NCBI RefSeq assembly: GCF_000718785.1
Contig: NZ_JOCA01000029.1
Location: forward strand, 1 to 64,000
DNA length: 64,000 nucleotides
Source: Streptomyces sp. NRRL WC-3626
GTDB taxonomy: Bacteria > Actinomycetota > Actinomycetes > Streptomycetales > Streptomycetaceae
Reading direction: 5' to 3'
The stretch's first letter is position 1, and every line of letters starts with the position of its first letter. Made by a program: the position numbers and the translations under genes. Of the stretch, positions 41,328-49,871 are shown in pieces. The notes beneath the pieces were generated by a model. That model was not told where the DNA came from. It searched no databases and saw only the letters and a list, made by a program, of their open reading frames with translations.

Positions 41328-43160
41328 ATGCAGGACCGGAGTCTGTCCAGGCGTACCGTCCTCACCTCCGCCACCGTGGTCGCCGCGAGTGCGACCGGCG
41401 TCGTGGGCGTGGCGGCGACCCCCGCGGTCGCGCACCGGCGCGACAGCCGCCTCAAGAAGATCATCTCCAGGATGAGCATCGAGGCGAAGATCGGCCAGCT
41501 GTTCGTGCCCTACTTCCACGGAACGTCGGCGACTTCCCCCAGCCGGTCCGACCAGGACCGCAACCTCGCGGCCCTCGGCGTCCGCACCGTGGCCGAGCTC
41601 ATCGCCAAGTATCACATCGGCGGTGTCATCTACTTCCACGGCTGGACGAACAACATCCAGGACCCCCGCCAGATCGCGGAGTTGAGCAACGGCGTGCAGC
41701 GGGCCTCGCTCGCCCTGCCCACGCCCATCCCGGCCCTGATCTCCATCGACCAGGAGCACGGGGTCAACGTCCGCATCGGCAGCGGCGCCACCCAGCTCCC
41801 CGGCGCGATGGCGCTCGGTGCGGGCGGCTCGCTCTCCGACGCGCGCACCGCCGGATGGATCTCGGGCACCGAACTCGCCGCCCTCGGCATCCATCAGAAC
41901 TTCGCCCCGGTCGCCGACGTCAACGTCAACCCGGCCAACCCCATCATCAACATCCGCTCCTTCGGCGCCGACGCCCGCGACGTCGGCCGGATGGTGGCTG
42001 CCCAGGTGACGGGATATCAGCAGGCCGGCGTCATAGCGTGCGCCAAGCACTTCCCGGGGCACGGGGACACCGGCGAGGACAGCCACACCGGTCTGCCCGT
42101 GATCACCCACACCCGCGAGGAGTGGGACCGTATCGACGCCCCGCCCTTCAGGGCCGCGATCGCCGCCGGTGTCGACTCGATCATGACCGCGCACCTCCAG
42201 GTCCCCGCGCTCGACCCCAGCAACGACCCGGCCACCCTGTCGCCCGCGATCCTCCAGGGCGTACTGCGCGGCGAACTCGGTTTCGACGGTGTGATCGTCA
42301 CCGACGCCCTCAACATGCAGGGCGTGCGCACCAAGTACGGCGACGACCGCGTCCCCGTCCTCGCCCTGAAGGCCGGCGCCGACCAACTCCTCTTCCCGCC
42401 GGACATCGCCGTCGCCTACAACGGCGTCCTGGCCGCTGTCCGCAGCGGGGAGATCACCGAAGCCAGGCTCGACGAGTCGGTCCTGCGCATCCTGCGGATC
42501 AAGGAGAAGGCCGGCCTGCTCAGCGGCAGCCCCTATGTCCCGCGGAAGGAGGTCGACCGGATCGTCGGCGCCCGCCGGCACCGGCACGCCGCCGCCCGCA
42601 TCGCCGAGCGCACCACCACCCTGCTCGTCAACGAGGACAGGACGCTCCCGCTGCGCCGCAGCCAGAGGAAGCTGCTCGTGGTCGGAGCCAGCCCCGCCTT
42701 CCCGACCGACGACACCCGCACGACCGTGCCCGAACTGGCCGCGGCCTTCGACGACCTGGGCTACCGCACCACCCACCTCGCCACCGGCCGGACCCCCGAC
42801 ACGGCGAAGATCGACGAGGCGGTCGCCGCCGCACAGGGCCGCGACGCCGTGATCGTCACCACCGACAACATCAACGCGACCAGCCCCCAACGCACCCTCA
42901 TCTCCCGCCTGCTCGCGACGGGCGTCCCCGTCATCCACCTCGCGGTGCGCAACCCCTACGACATCGCCCACCTCGCCGACGTCCGGGCCTCCTTGGCCTC
43001 CTACTGCTGGACCGAGGTCGAACTGCGCGCCGCCGCACGGGTGATCGCCGGCCGGGTCGAACCGCGTGGCAAGCTCCCCGTGCCCATCCAGCGGGCCGAC
43101 GACCCGACCCGGTACCTCTTCCGCTCCGGACACGGCCTCTCGTACGACGGCGTCGACTGA
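41328..43160 (+). CDS. Secreted GH3 beta-N-acetylhexosaminidase-like enzyme
   Basis: 610 residues. Tat signal SLSRRTVLTSATVVAASATG ending about 35. Catalytic domain 43-385: KHFPGHGDTGEDSHTGLP holds the NagZ-type His/Asp dyad loop, and the nucleophile is Asp326 in GVIVTDALNM. A C-terminal GH3_C-like domain 410-600. Loop type points to beta-N-acetylglucosaminidase rather than beta-glucosidase. Exported, it may act on chitin or peptidoglycan fragments. Two dre-like boxes upstream fit the GlcNAc/DasR regulon. GGAAGGAG precedes the ATG. Confidence 0.92.
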   Translation: MQDRSLSRRTVLTSATVVAASATGVVGVAATPAVAHRRDSRLKKIISRMSIEAKIGQLFVPYFHGTSATSPSRSDQDRNLAALGVRTVAELIAKYHIGGVIYFHGWTNNIQDPRQIAELSNGVQRASLALPTPIPALISIDQEHGVNVRIGSGATQLPGAMALGAGGSLSDARTAGWISGTELAALGIHQNFAPVADVNVNPANPIINIRSFGADARDVGRMVAAQVTGYQQAGVIACAKHFPGHGDTGEDSHTGLPVITHTREEWDRIDAPPFRAAIAAGVDSIMTAHLQVPALDPSNDPATLSPAILQGVLRGELGFDGVIVTDALNMQGVRTKYGDDRVPVLALKAGADQLLFPPDIAVAYNGVLAAVRSGEITEARLDESVLRILRIKEKAGLLSGSPYVPRKEVDRIVGARRHRHAAARIAERTTTLLVNEDRTLPLRRSQRKLLVVGASPAFPTDDTRTTVPELAAAFDDLGYRTTHLATGRTPDTAKIDEAVAAAQGRDAVIVTTDNINATSPQRTLISRLLATGVPVIHLAVRNPYDIAHLADVRASLASYCWTEVELRAAARVIAGRVEPRGKLPVPIQRADDPTRYLFRSGHGLSYDGVD

Positions 43161-43169
43161 AGCCGGACA

Positions 43170-43202
43170 GACGCCCGGCCGGGGGAGCCCCGGCCGGGCG
43201 TC
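43170..43202. terminator. Perfect 15-bp stem, shared bidirectional terminator
   Basis: GACGCCCGGCCGGGG-gag-CCCCGGCCGGGCGTC, no mismatch, in the 53-bp gap between the convergent GH3 and GH27 stops. Confidence 0.9.
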
Positions 43203-43213
43203 ACACGCACTGA

Positions 43214-45298
43214 TCAGCAAGTGGCGTCGAGACCCGCCCAGTTGGCCCGGTCGTTGTAGCCGCCGTCGCCGCCGTCCCCGACCACCAAGTCGAGCACCCG
43301 GACACCACTCAGGTCGACATCGGCCTCGCGGACGTCGTCGCGGCCCAGCACGCCGCTGTCGTACAGCACCCGTCCGTCACCGATCACCTGGAACGTCGAA
43401 GTGCCGCCGTCCGGACCGACGTTGCGTACCGCGTCGTCGATGCCGACGGTCGTCGTCAGCCGGGTGCACCGGTCGCCGAGGTAGTAGCGGACGGTGGAGG
43501 GGGAGGCGACGCCGAGGCCGGTCGCATACTCCTGGCCGAGCATGCTGATCGGCGTCCAGCCACCGACGCTCCGGTCGACCGTCGGGCTCATCCACCCGCT
43601 GGTGGCGCTGATCCAGTCGTGGTGCGACAGCACGACGTCACCGTCCGGCGCCACCGGCGCCACCACCAGAGCCGCGGCCGTCTCCTGCTCCAGCCGCCCC
43701 TTGCCCGTCACCGCGTACGACGTCGTGGCGGTCAACGCGGTGCTGCCCGGAGCGGCGTCGGCCGGCAGAGTCACGTCGAAGGCCAGAGCCACGGAGCGCC
43801 CGGGCGTCAGCAGTTTCGGCGCCCTGCCGACCGGCCGGACCGTCCAGCCGTCCGGCACCGACAGTTCGACCCGCGGTGCGAACACCGGCCGCGCACCGTC
43901 GTTGCGCACGGTGACCTCGACCTGGGCGCTGTCGCCGCCGGCGGCCACCGGGGCGACCCCGGCCGGCACCGCGTCGCCGCCGACGTCCGTCACCTGCGGC
44001 AGACCCGCCACGACATGCGGAACACCGGGCTTGCCCGTCGCCCGGCCGACCCGGAACAGGGCCGCGCCATGGGCGGGGACGGCGGCACTGATGGTGCCGG
44101 CGCTCTCGGTGACCCGGTCGGTCCAGACGTCCTCGAGGGCGAACCGCTTCCCGGACAGCCCGACCGACCGGGCACTCGTGGTGAGCGTCGCCGGACTGTC
44201 ACCGCGGTTCAGCAGCAGCACCGCGCGGTCACCGTCCGCCAGCCGCTTCACCCACGTCTCCGTCGTACCGGCAGGGCCGACACGTACGGCCTGGACGCCG
44301 GCGGTGTCCTGGTTGATCGCGAGGACGTCGCGGTCCTGGAGGATGCCGAGCGAGGTCTCGCTGAGCTCACGGATGTCGCTGCCGATCACCAGCGGTGCGG
44401 CCGCCACCGACCACAGGCTCATCTGCGTACGGAACTCCTCGTCGTTCATCCCGAGTTCGGGACCGAGGTAGTCGGGGTCGTTGAAGTGCCCCGGCCCGGC
44501 GACCTCCGGGTGCCGCGCGTTCGCGTCGTAGTTGCGCAGCACGTCCTTGAACTTGATCTCGCCGACGAAGCCGACGTCCGTGTACGTCCGCCAGGACTGC
44601 GCGATCCCGGGCGCGTACGACCAGGAGTGCGTCGACTGCTGCTCCTCCGGGTAGTCGCCCCAGTCCGGGGAGGTCACCGGGTTGCAGAGGTTGAAGAGCA
44701 TGGGGCGCCGGCTGGCGTTGTTGCGCAGCGCCTTCGCGAACTCGGTGTACACCGTCTTCGGGTCGAGGTCCGCGGCGATCCCGCAGAGGTAGTCCACCTT
44801 GACCGCGTCGAACTCCCAGGCGGCGAACCGGTCCGCGTCACGCTGGTAGTGACCGTGGCTGCCCAGACCGCACTTGCCCGGAATGTAGGGACCGGCGTCG
44901 GTGTAGATGCCCGCCTTCAGCCCCTTGGCGTGGATGTAATCGACCAGCGGCTTCAGCCCGTTGGGGAACTGCTCGGGGTTGGGCACCAGGTCGCCGGCCG
45001 AGCTGCGCGGTGTCGGGGCCGCCCAGTTGCCGTCGATCCAGACGTACTCGTAGCCGGCGTCGCGTAGACCACTGCTGACCAGGAAATCGGCCGTCGACCT
45101 GATCTCCGCCTCGGTCGGATCGCCGCCCAGGGCGTAGTACGTGTTCCAGCCCATGTACGGCGTCGGGCTCAGCATCTGCCCGGCTCCCGCCGGTGCCGCG
45201 GCGGCCTCGTCACCGGCCAGGGGAGCGGCTTGGACGGGCGCCTGTGCGACCAGCAAGCCGGTCAGCAGAGCCAGCAGGACGGTGAGATGTCGTTTCAC
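43214..45298 (-). CDS. Secreted GH27 alpha-galactosidase with NEW3 and NPCBM domains
   Basis: 694 residues. Signal peptide 1-24; GH27 barrel about 44-330 starting PTPYMGWNTYYALGGDP, nucleophile Asp169 in FDAVKVDYLCG, acid/base Asp276 in HFNDPDYLG; C-terminal beta domain about 330-415; NEW3/Ig-like module about 440-540; NPCBM carbohydrate-binding module about 555-694 (YATGLGVASPSTVRYYLGDR). Hydrolyses alpha-galactosides such as melibiose and raffinose oligosaccharides or galactomannan side chains. Length and modules are standard for streptomycete enzymes. Confidence 0.94.
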   Translation of the reverse strand: MKRHLTVLLALLTGLLVAQAPVQAAPLAGDEAAAAPAGAGQMLSPTPYMGWNTYYALGGDPTEAEIRSTADFLVSSGLRDAGYEYVWIDGNWAAPTPRSSAGDLVPNPEQFPNGLKPLVDYIHAKGLKAGIYTDAGPYIPGKCGLGSHGHYQRDADRFAAWEFDAVKVDYLCGIAADLDPKTVYTEFAKALRNNASRRPMLFNLCNPVTSPDWGDYPEEQQSTHSWSYAPGIAQSWRTYTDVGFVGEIKFKDVLRNYDANARHPEVAGPGHFNDPDYLGPELGMNDEEFRTQMSLWSVAAAPLVIGSDIRELSETSLGILQDRDVLAINQDTAGVQAVRVGPAGTTETWVKRLADGDRAVLLLNRGDSPATLTTSARSVGLSGKRFALEDVWTDRVTESAGTISAAVPAHGAALFRVGRATGKPGVPHVVAGLPQVTDVGGDAVPAGVAPVAAGGDSAQVEVTVRNDGARPVFAPRVELSVPDGWTVRPVGRAPKLLTPGRSVALAFDVTLPADAAPGSTALTATTSYAVTGKGRLEQETAAALVVAPVAPDGDVVLSHHDWISATSGWMSPTVDRSVGGWTPISMLGQEYATGLGVASPSTVRYYLGDRCTRLTTTVGIDDAVRNVGPDGGTSTFQVIGDGRVLYDSGVLGRDDVREADVDLSGVRVLDLVVGDGGDGGYNDRANWAGLDATC

Positions 45299-45495
45299 AT
45301 CGGATCCTTCGCTGTCCGATCAGGCGTGCGACCCGTCCCTGCCGTGAGCGGTGATCGCGCCGCGGGCCCGGTCAACAGCCGCACGCCTGCGATTGTTTGC
45401 CAGGATCTTCCAGGGGCCGCCGCCGCGCGTCAATAATATTTCCTAAATTAAGATTTAGCGGTCAGGGGGCGCCTCCAGCGCCGAAGCGGCGGAAC
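45299..45495. promoter_or_regulatory. AT-rich control region upstream of GH27
   Basis: 197 bp. CTAAAT-TAAG-ATTTAG (45443-45458) is a 6-bp palindrome inside a run of AT (AATAATATTTCC) very unlike its surroundings. It lies 145 bp upstream of the GH27 start and 38 bp past the VOC stop. It may be an operator for the glycosidase or the end of a transcript. Confidence 0.45.
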
Positions 45496-45936
45496 CTAGC
45501 CGATCCTTTCGGCCAGAGCGAGGATGATCCCCGACGGCCCACGGAGGTCGCAGAGACGGTAGAGGTCCTCGTACTGCGCCACCTCACCGAGCAGCTCGGC
45601 GCCATGACCGCGCAGGCGGGCGATGGTGTCGTCGATGTCGTCGACGGCGAACATGACACGGTGCAGACCCAGTGTGTGCGGTGGCGGGTCGAGCGGCCCG
45701 GCGGCGACCGCCTCGGGTGCGTGGAACTTCGTCAGCTCCAGCCTGCCGTGCCCGTCCGGGGTGCGCATCATCGCGACGGCACTGCGAACCCCGTCCAGGC
45801 CGAGCATCCGGTCCGGCGTGGCTCCCTCGATCAACGCCTCGCCCTCCAGCTCCATGCCGAGCTCGGTGAAGAAGGCGACGGCGGCCTCCAGGTCGTCGAC
45901 GACGATGGCCACGTTGTCCATCCGCTGAATCGCCAT
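45496..45936 (-). CDS. VOC-family protein (methylmalonyl-CoA epimerase-like)
   Basis: 146 residues, one full VOC domain: MDNVAIVVDDLEAAVAFFTELGME, LELTKFHAPEAV, LHRVMFAVDDIDDTIARLRGHGAELLGEV and LRGPSGIILALAERIG. Metal ligands expected at His/Glu positions: N at MDNVAIV replaces the usual His, Glu is kept at the two ends. Could be a dioxygenase, epimerase or resistance protein. ATG chosen at 45936. Confidence 0.88.
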   Translation of the reverse strand: MAIQRMDNVAIVVDDLEAAVAFFTELGMELEGEALIEGATPDRMLGLDGVRSAVAMMRTPDGHGRLELTKFHAPEAVAAGPLDPPPHTLGLHRVMFAVDDIDDTIARLRGHGAELLGEVAQYEDLYRLCDLRGPSGIILALAERIG

Positions 45937-46148
45937 GAGGTACTCCTGCTTCGTCGCGGGGTCGGTTCCGGCAACCCGACTATGCCGTACCACCCTCCGA
46001 AGCCACGTCACGTTCCGGCCGCCGGCCACGACGAGCGGACGCGGCCGCACAGGGCAACGACCGCGGAGATCGTCCATAGCGGCGGACGACACCTCACGGA
46101 GGACATGATGGGCAGGCTGGGCACACTACGGAGAAGGGGCGTGACACC

Positions 46149-46325
46149 ATGCCGGACAGTGAACCGGACGTCATGTACGCCGACACCGCCACCGGCATCT
46201 CCTTCGCCCTGACCAAGACCCGCCTCACGCGCCACTTCACCACCGCACAACGACTCGCCGACCCGACGGCCGGCGGAGAGCGGCCCGGACGCGTGAGTCG
46301 CCGCTGTCTCCGGGCACCTCCTTGA
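46149..46325 (+). pseudogene. C-terminal remnant of a serine hydrolase (beta-lactamase family)
   Basis: 58 codons. VMYADTATGISFALTKTRLTRHFTTAQRLAD (here in parts: VMYADTATGISFALTKTR, LTRHFTTAQRLAD) resembles the end of class-C/EstB-like serine hydrolases. No SxxK motif or earlier domain is present, so it cannot be functional. The rest runs to a stop that is not part of the family. Probably a leftover of a deleted gene. Confidence 0.4.
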
Positions 46326-46464
46326 TCGGCCGCCGTCGGCCGACGGCCTCGCCCATGACCTGAGTCACTCCTGTCGCAAGCCTGCTCCGCCGCCTCACAT
46401 TTTTCCTGCCTGCGTCGTCATGTCGGTGAGGGCGGCGACCGGCGCCCCGGAACGGAGTGAGGAA

Positions 46465-47199
46465 ATGAAGGTCTTCATCGCTGGTGGGCGCGGCCGTGTG
46501 GGGTCCCGTCTCGCAGACAACCTGGAAGCCAAGGGCATCGAGGTGGTCCCGGGAGGACTCGAGGACGGGATCGACGTGATCTCGGGCAAGGGACTCGCCG
46601 AGGCTCTCGTCGGAGTCGACACCATCGTGAACGTCCTCAACACCCCCCGCTTCGACGCGGAGGGGGCGATCTCGTTCTTCGAGGGAGCGATCGGCAACCT
46701 GACCGCGGAGGGCGGGCGGGCAGGTGTGCGTCATCACATCGTGCTCTCCATCGTCGGCGTCGGCGAAGGGGACGCATCCGAGATCGGGTACTACCTCGGC
46801 AAGGTGGCGCAGGAGAAGGCCGTACGATCCGCGCCGATCCCCGCCACCATCATCCGGGCCACCCAGTTCCAGAGTTACATTCCTGTCCTCATCGACCAGC
46901 ACACCGTGGACGGGAAGGTTCTCGCTCCGAGGTCGTTCATCCAGCCCGTCGAGCTGGACGAGGTCGTCGAACTGCTCGCCGAGGCCGTCACGACCCTGGA
47001 ACCGGGAAGTGCGGTCGAGATCGCCGGACCCGACCGCTTTTACCACGACGACCTCTTCCGCGCCACCCTGGCCGACCGCGGAGACAGTCGTGAGGTTGTG
47101 ACCGTGGAAGGGCAGGAGCCCCTCGAGGCCATGGTTCCGCGCGGCGCGCATCGGAAAGGCCTCGTGAGGTACCCGATTGCCGGGATCCCCACCGCCTGA
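46465..47199 (+). CDS. NmrA-like SDR oxidoreductase (ECF41 partner)
   Basis: 244 residues. MKVFIAGGRGRVGSRLADNL is the Rossmann NADP loop; VDTIVNVLNTPRFDAEGAIS and VRHHIVLSIVGVGE replace the SDR active site, and TIIRATQFQSYI ends the domain. Atypical-SDR of the NmrA group. It lies 83 bp upstream of an ECF41 sigma factor in the same direction, the position of the oxidoreductase partner in ECF41 loci. GAGG precedes the ATG. Codon use is a little less GC-rich than neighbours, hinting at transfer. Confidence 0.9.
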   Translation: MKVFIAGGRGRVGSRLADNLEAKGIEVVPGGLEDGIDVISGKGLAEALVGVDTIVNVLNTPRFDAEGAISFFEGAIGNLTAEGGRAGVRHHIVLSIVGVGEGDASEIGYYLGKVAQEKAVRSAPIPATIIRATQFQSYIPVLIDQHTVDGKVLAPRSFIQPVELDEVVELLAEAVTTLEPGSAVEIAGPDRFYHDDLFRATLADRGDSREVVTVEGQEPLEAMVPRGAHRKGLVRYPIAGIPTA

Positions 47200-47220
47200 A
47201 GGCGACAGTAAAAGGATGCG

Positions 47221-47246
47221 GGAACGTTCCACTATGTGCCGATAGT
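47221..47246 (+). promoter_or_regulatory. Palindromes upstream of the ECF41 gene
   Basis: GGAACGTTCC (47221-47230), perfect 10-bp palindrome, followed by ACTAT-N6-ATAGT (47231-47246), in the 83-bp gap. Function unknown. Confidence 0.4.
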
Positions 47247-47282
47247 TCACGCGTGCCGCGCTCCAATGGGAAAGGGTGCCCC

Positions 47283-48251
47283 ATGTCGGAAGATCTTCCC
47301 GCCGAATCCGCCGAATCCGGTCGCGCCGAGTGCGAGAAATCGCCGGCTCTCGATTCGGTCATGGCGGAGCGGCATCGTCTGCTGTCGCTGGCCTTTCGCA
47401 TGATGGGCACCCTGGCCGATGCCGAGGACGTCGTGCAGGAGACTTATGTGAGGTGGTACCGCCTCGAGCCCGAGAAACGGGACGCCATTGCCGCGCCCGC
47501 GGCATGGCTGACGCGAGTCGCGAGCCGCATCTCACTCGACCTGCTGGGTTCCGCGCGGGCACGGCGGGAGACGTACGTCGGACAATGGCTGCCGGAGCCG
47601 GTTCCGGCCGACCTCTTCGCGGACACGGCGAAGGCGCCGCTGAACTCCGCTCGTCTCGCCGCTGACCCGCTCGAACGTGTCACCCTCGATGATGCCGTCA
47701 GCATGGCATTGCTGACGGTCCTCGAGTCCATGACGCCGGCAGAGCGAGTGACGTTCGTGCTGCATGATGTGTTCGGCGTCCCATTCGACGAGATCGCTGA
47801 TGTCGTAGGCCGTTCAGCGGCGGCGACGAGGCAATTGGCGACGTCCGCGCGCCGCCACGTTCGCCGAGGAAGACGCGCACAGGTCGCTCCCCACCAGCAT
47901 GACGAGGTCGTCCGGGCATTCCGTGGCGCAACTGTCGGAGGGAATATCGAGGAACTGCTCCGCGTGTTGGCTCCGGACGTCGAACTACGAGTGGACGGCG
48001 GCGGCTTCGTCAATGCGGCACCTCAGGTCATCCGCGGCTCCGATCATGTGGCCCGGTGGCTCATGGGAGTGATGCGCAAGCAGCCCGCCCTCCGTTTCGA
48101 GCGACGCGACACCGCGGACGGTCTCGGATACATTCTTCGAGACGAGGGGCGTCGGTACGGGTTGGCCACCTTCGACGTCGGTGACGAACGCGTCACGAGC
48201 GTGTGGCTGATGCTGAACCCCATGAAGCTGACGAATTGGCCACTCGACTGA
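47283..48251 (+). CDS. ECF sigma factor, ECF41 group, with SnoaL-like C-terminus
   Basis: 322 residues. Sigma region 2 ERHRLLSLAFRMMGTLADAE with DVVQETYVRWYR; region 4 MTPAERVTFVLHDVFGVPFD, EIADVVGRSAAATRQLATSARR. C-terminal NTF2-like domain about 205-322 bearing the ECF41 hallmarks DGGG (VDGGGFVNAAPQVIRG) and a diverged NPDKL as NPMKL. In ECF41 the extension itself tunes sigma activity, so no anti-sigma factor is expected, and none is seen. Preferred target: the NmrA-like gene upstream. A clear TGTCACA-type promoter was not found. Confidence 0.93.
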   Translation: MSEDLPAESAESGRAECEKSPALDSVMAERHRLLSLAFRMMGTLADAEDVVQETYVRWYRLEPEKRDAIAAPAAWLTRVASRISLDLLGSARARRETYVGQWLPEPVPADLFADTAKAPLNSARLAADPLERVTLDDAVSMALLTVLESMTPAERVTFVLHDVFGVPFDEIADVVGRSAAATRQLATSARRHVRRGRRAQVAPHQHDEVVRAFRGATVGGNIEELLRVLAPDVELRVDGGGFVNAAPQVIRGSDHVARWLMGVMRKQPALRFERRDTADGLGYILRDEGRRYGLATFDVGDERVTSVWLMLNPMKLTNWPLD

Positions 48252-48378
48252 CAAGCCATTGCTCAACACCAGGCCATGCGGCTGATCGCCGCCGGACGCA
48301 CCAACGACCTGGCGTACGACCACGGCTCGGTCCCCGGCCACCTCCACGGCCGAAATCCGTCCAGGACCCGCGGGGGAC

Positions 48379-48585
48379 CTAGCGGCGGCTGTTGCGCAGT
48401 CGGGTGATGGCGGCCTGAAGGCCCTCGAAGGCGTGCTGCTCATGGCGTGGGGTGGTGCGCGCCGCCGGCAGCAGGCTGTCACGCGCTGCCCGCGCCCGGG
48501 CGTAGGCGTCGAATCGGACGAGGACCTCGTCGACGAGATCCGAGGGCGGGGGAGGGGGCATGTGAGGGTCGTCCTGGGACGGCAT
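48379..48585 (-). CDS. Small protein, unknown function
   Basis: 68 residues (61 from an internal ATG at 48561). PPPPPSDLVDEVLVRFDAYA and HEQHAFEGLQAAITRLRNSR appear as two helices with a Pro-rich N-terminus. Codon use is gene-like. No family recognised. The + strand between 48252 and 48378 contains a short LuxR-HTH-like string (MRLIAAGRTND), too short to call. Confidence 0.45.
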   Translation of the reverse strand: MPSQDDPHMPPPPPSDLVDEVLVRFDAYARARAARDSLLPAARTTPRHEQHAFEGLQAAITRLRNSRR

Positions 48586-48798
48586 GGAGGGTCATTTCGG
48601 GGGAGGGGGTCGAGAACGCCAAGCGGCGGCACAGCCGCGGGACGCACAACCGTGCACGTCGCGGGGAACCATACGTAGCCACGTCACCCACCGGCAGGCA
48701 CCGGGTTCGGCAACCTGGCGCCCCGCCACATTGCCGGAACCGGGCAAGGTGAGCCGGAGCCAGTGCGCCCGGTGCGAGCTCTGCCTTGCCCACCCGTT

Positions 48799-48822
48799 GT
48801 GCCACTACACTCGCCGTGGCAC
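48799..48822 (+). promoter_or_regulatory. Inverted repeat upstream of the membrane protein
   Basis: GTGCCAC-N10-GTGGCAC, perfect arms, 47 bp before the start of the next gene; TACACT inside the spacer may be a -10 box. Confidence 0.45.
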
Positions 48823-48868
48823 GACGGAACACGGTCAGTAACCGGCCGGAAACGAACGGGGGAGCGGT

Positions 48869-49828
48869 ATGGCGACGGGGGGATGGGGTCCGGGAAACGG
48901 CCCAGGTCAACCAGGGGGCAACGGCCCGGGAGGCCAAGGCGGCTGGGGCGCTCCGTACGGACCACCGCAGGGCGGCCCCTACGGTCCACCGCCACCGAAC
49001 CCGGCCGGCCCCTACCCGAACCAGCCGCCGTATCCCTACGGGCTCCAGCCCGCCAGGCGCCGCCGCGGCTGTCTCTCGCTGGCTTCCCCCTTCGGGCTCG
49101 TCGGCGCGATCCTCCGCTCCGCGCACCGCGCCGCCACCAGGCTCTTCGCACAGGACGGCGACGGCCGGATCGAAGACCGCACCGTGGACCGGGTCCAGCT
49201 GGCCCGCACGATACTCGGCGCCGCCGCCACCATCGCCCTGATCCTCGCCTACAACGTGAACCCGGACCGCTGGGAGGACGCGGCGTACGGCGGTGCCGCC
49301 CAGCTGCTCGTCGCCCCGTTCGTGCTGATCATCGCCGCACCGCTGGTGATCGTGGGCTTCATCTCCTACGCACCCCCGCACCTGCGGCCGCATCTCCGCT
49401 CCCGGCTGCGTACCCCGCTCAAGGCGGTGGGCTGGTACGTGCTGGCGCTGATCGTGATCGGGGGAGTCCTCGCCCTCACGGCCATGACGGTCAACGCCGA
49501 CGACGGGAAGGACTGGTGGGAGTACGTTCTCGCCGTCGCCTCGCTCATCGTGATCGTGTGGGGCTTCCCCTTCTTCTTCATGGCGTCGCTCTACTCGGCC
49601 CGCAGCGCCTTCAACAGCGCCCAGGTCCACCCGATGCTGCCGCCCGTCCTCACCCTCACACTGGTCTGGGTGTTCGCGGCCTTCAGCCTGATCGGCGACG
49701 GCATGCCACCCGGCCCACCCCTCGTCCAGCTCTGCTCCACCCTCGGCGGCCCGCTGACGGTGACCGCCGTCTCCCTGTGGGAACTACGCCGGATGCGAAC
49801 CCGCTTCGGCGTCACCCTGCGCACCTGA
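48869..49828 (+). CDS. Gly/Pro-rich multi-helix membrane protein, unknown function
   Basis: 319 residues. Residues 1-60 are disordered Gly/Pro/Tyr/Gln repeats (GPYGPPPPNPAGPYPNQPPY), a common streptomycete membrane-protein tail. Then about five helices (ARTILGAAATIALILAY, LLVAPFVLIIAAPLVIVGF, WYVLALIVIGGVLALTAM, YVLAVASLIVIVWGFPFFF, LTLTLVWVFAAFSLIG). No catalytic motif. Preceded by GGGGGAGCGG. Function unknown. Confidence 0.85.
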   Translation: MATGGWGPGNGPGQPGGNGPGGQGGWGAPYGPPQGGPYGPPPPNPAGPYPNQPPYPYGLQPARRRRGCLSLASPFGLVGAILRSAHRAATRLFAQDGDGRIEDRTVDRVQLARTILGAAATIALILAYNVNPDRWEDAAYGGAAQLLVAPFVLIIAAPLVIVGFISYAPPHLRPHLRSRLRTPLKAVGWYVLALIVIGGVLALTAMTVNADDGKDWWEYVLAVASLIVIVWGFPFFFMASLYSARSAFNSAQVHPMLPPVLTLTLVWVFAAFSLIGDGMPPGPPLVQLCSTLGGPLTVTAVSLWELRRMRTRFGVTLRT

Positions 49829-49871
49829 TCCGGCCGGCCGGCACCCTTCCTGAGGGCGTGAACTCCCGCCC

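Noticed and set aside
46372..46398. ECF41 promoter TGTCGCA-N16-TCAC
   Set aside because: The -10 part does not match CGTC, so I would not call it without experiment.
48260..48330. LuxR HTH fragment (MRLIAAGRTND)
   Set aside because: Eleven residues only, no flanking support.
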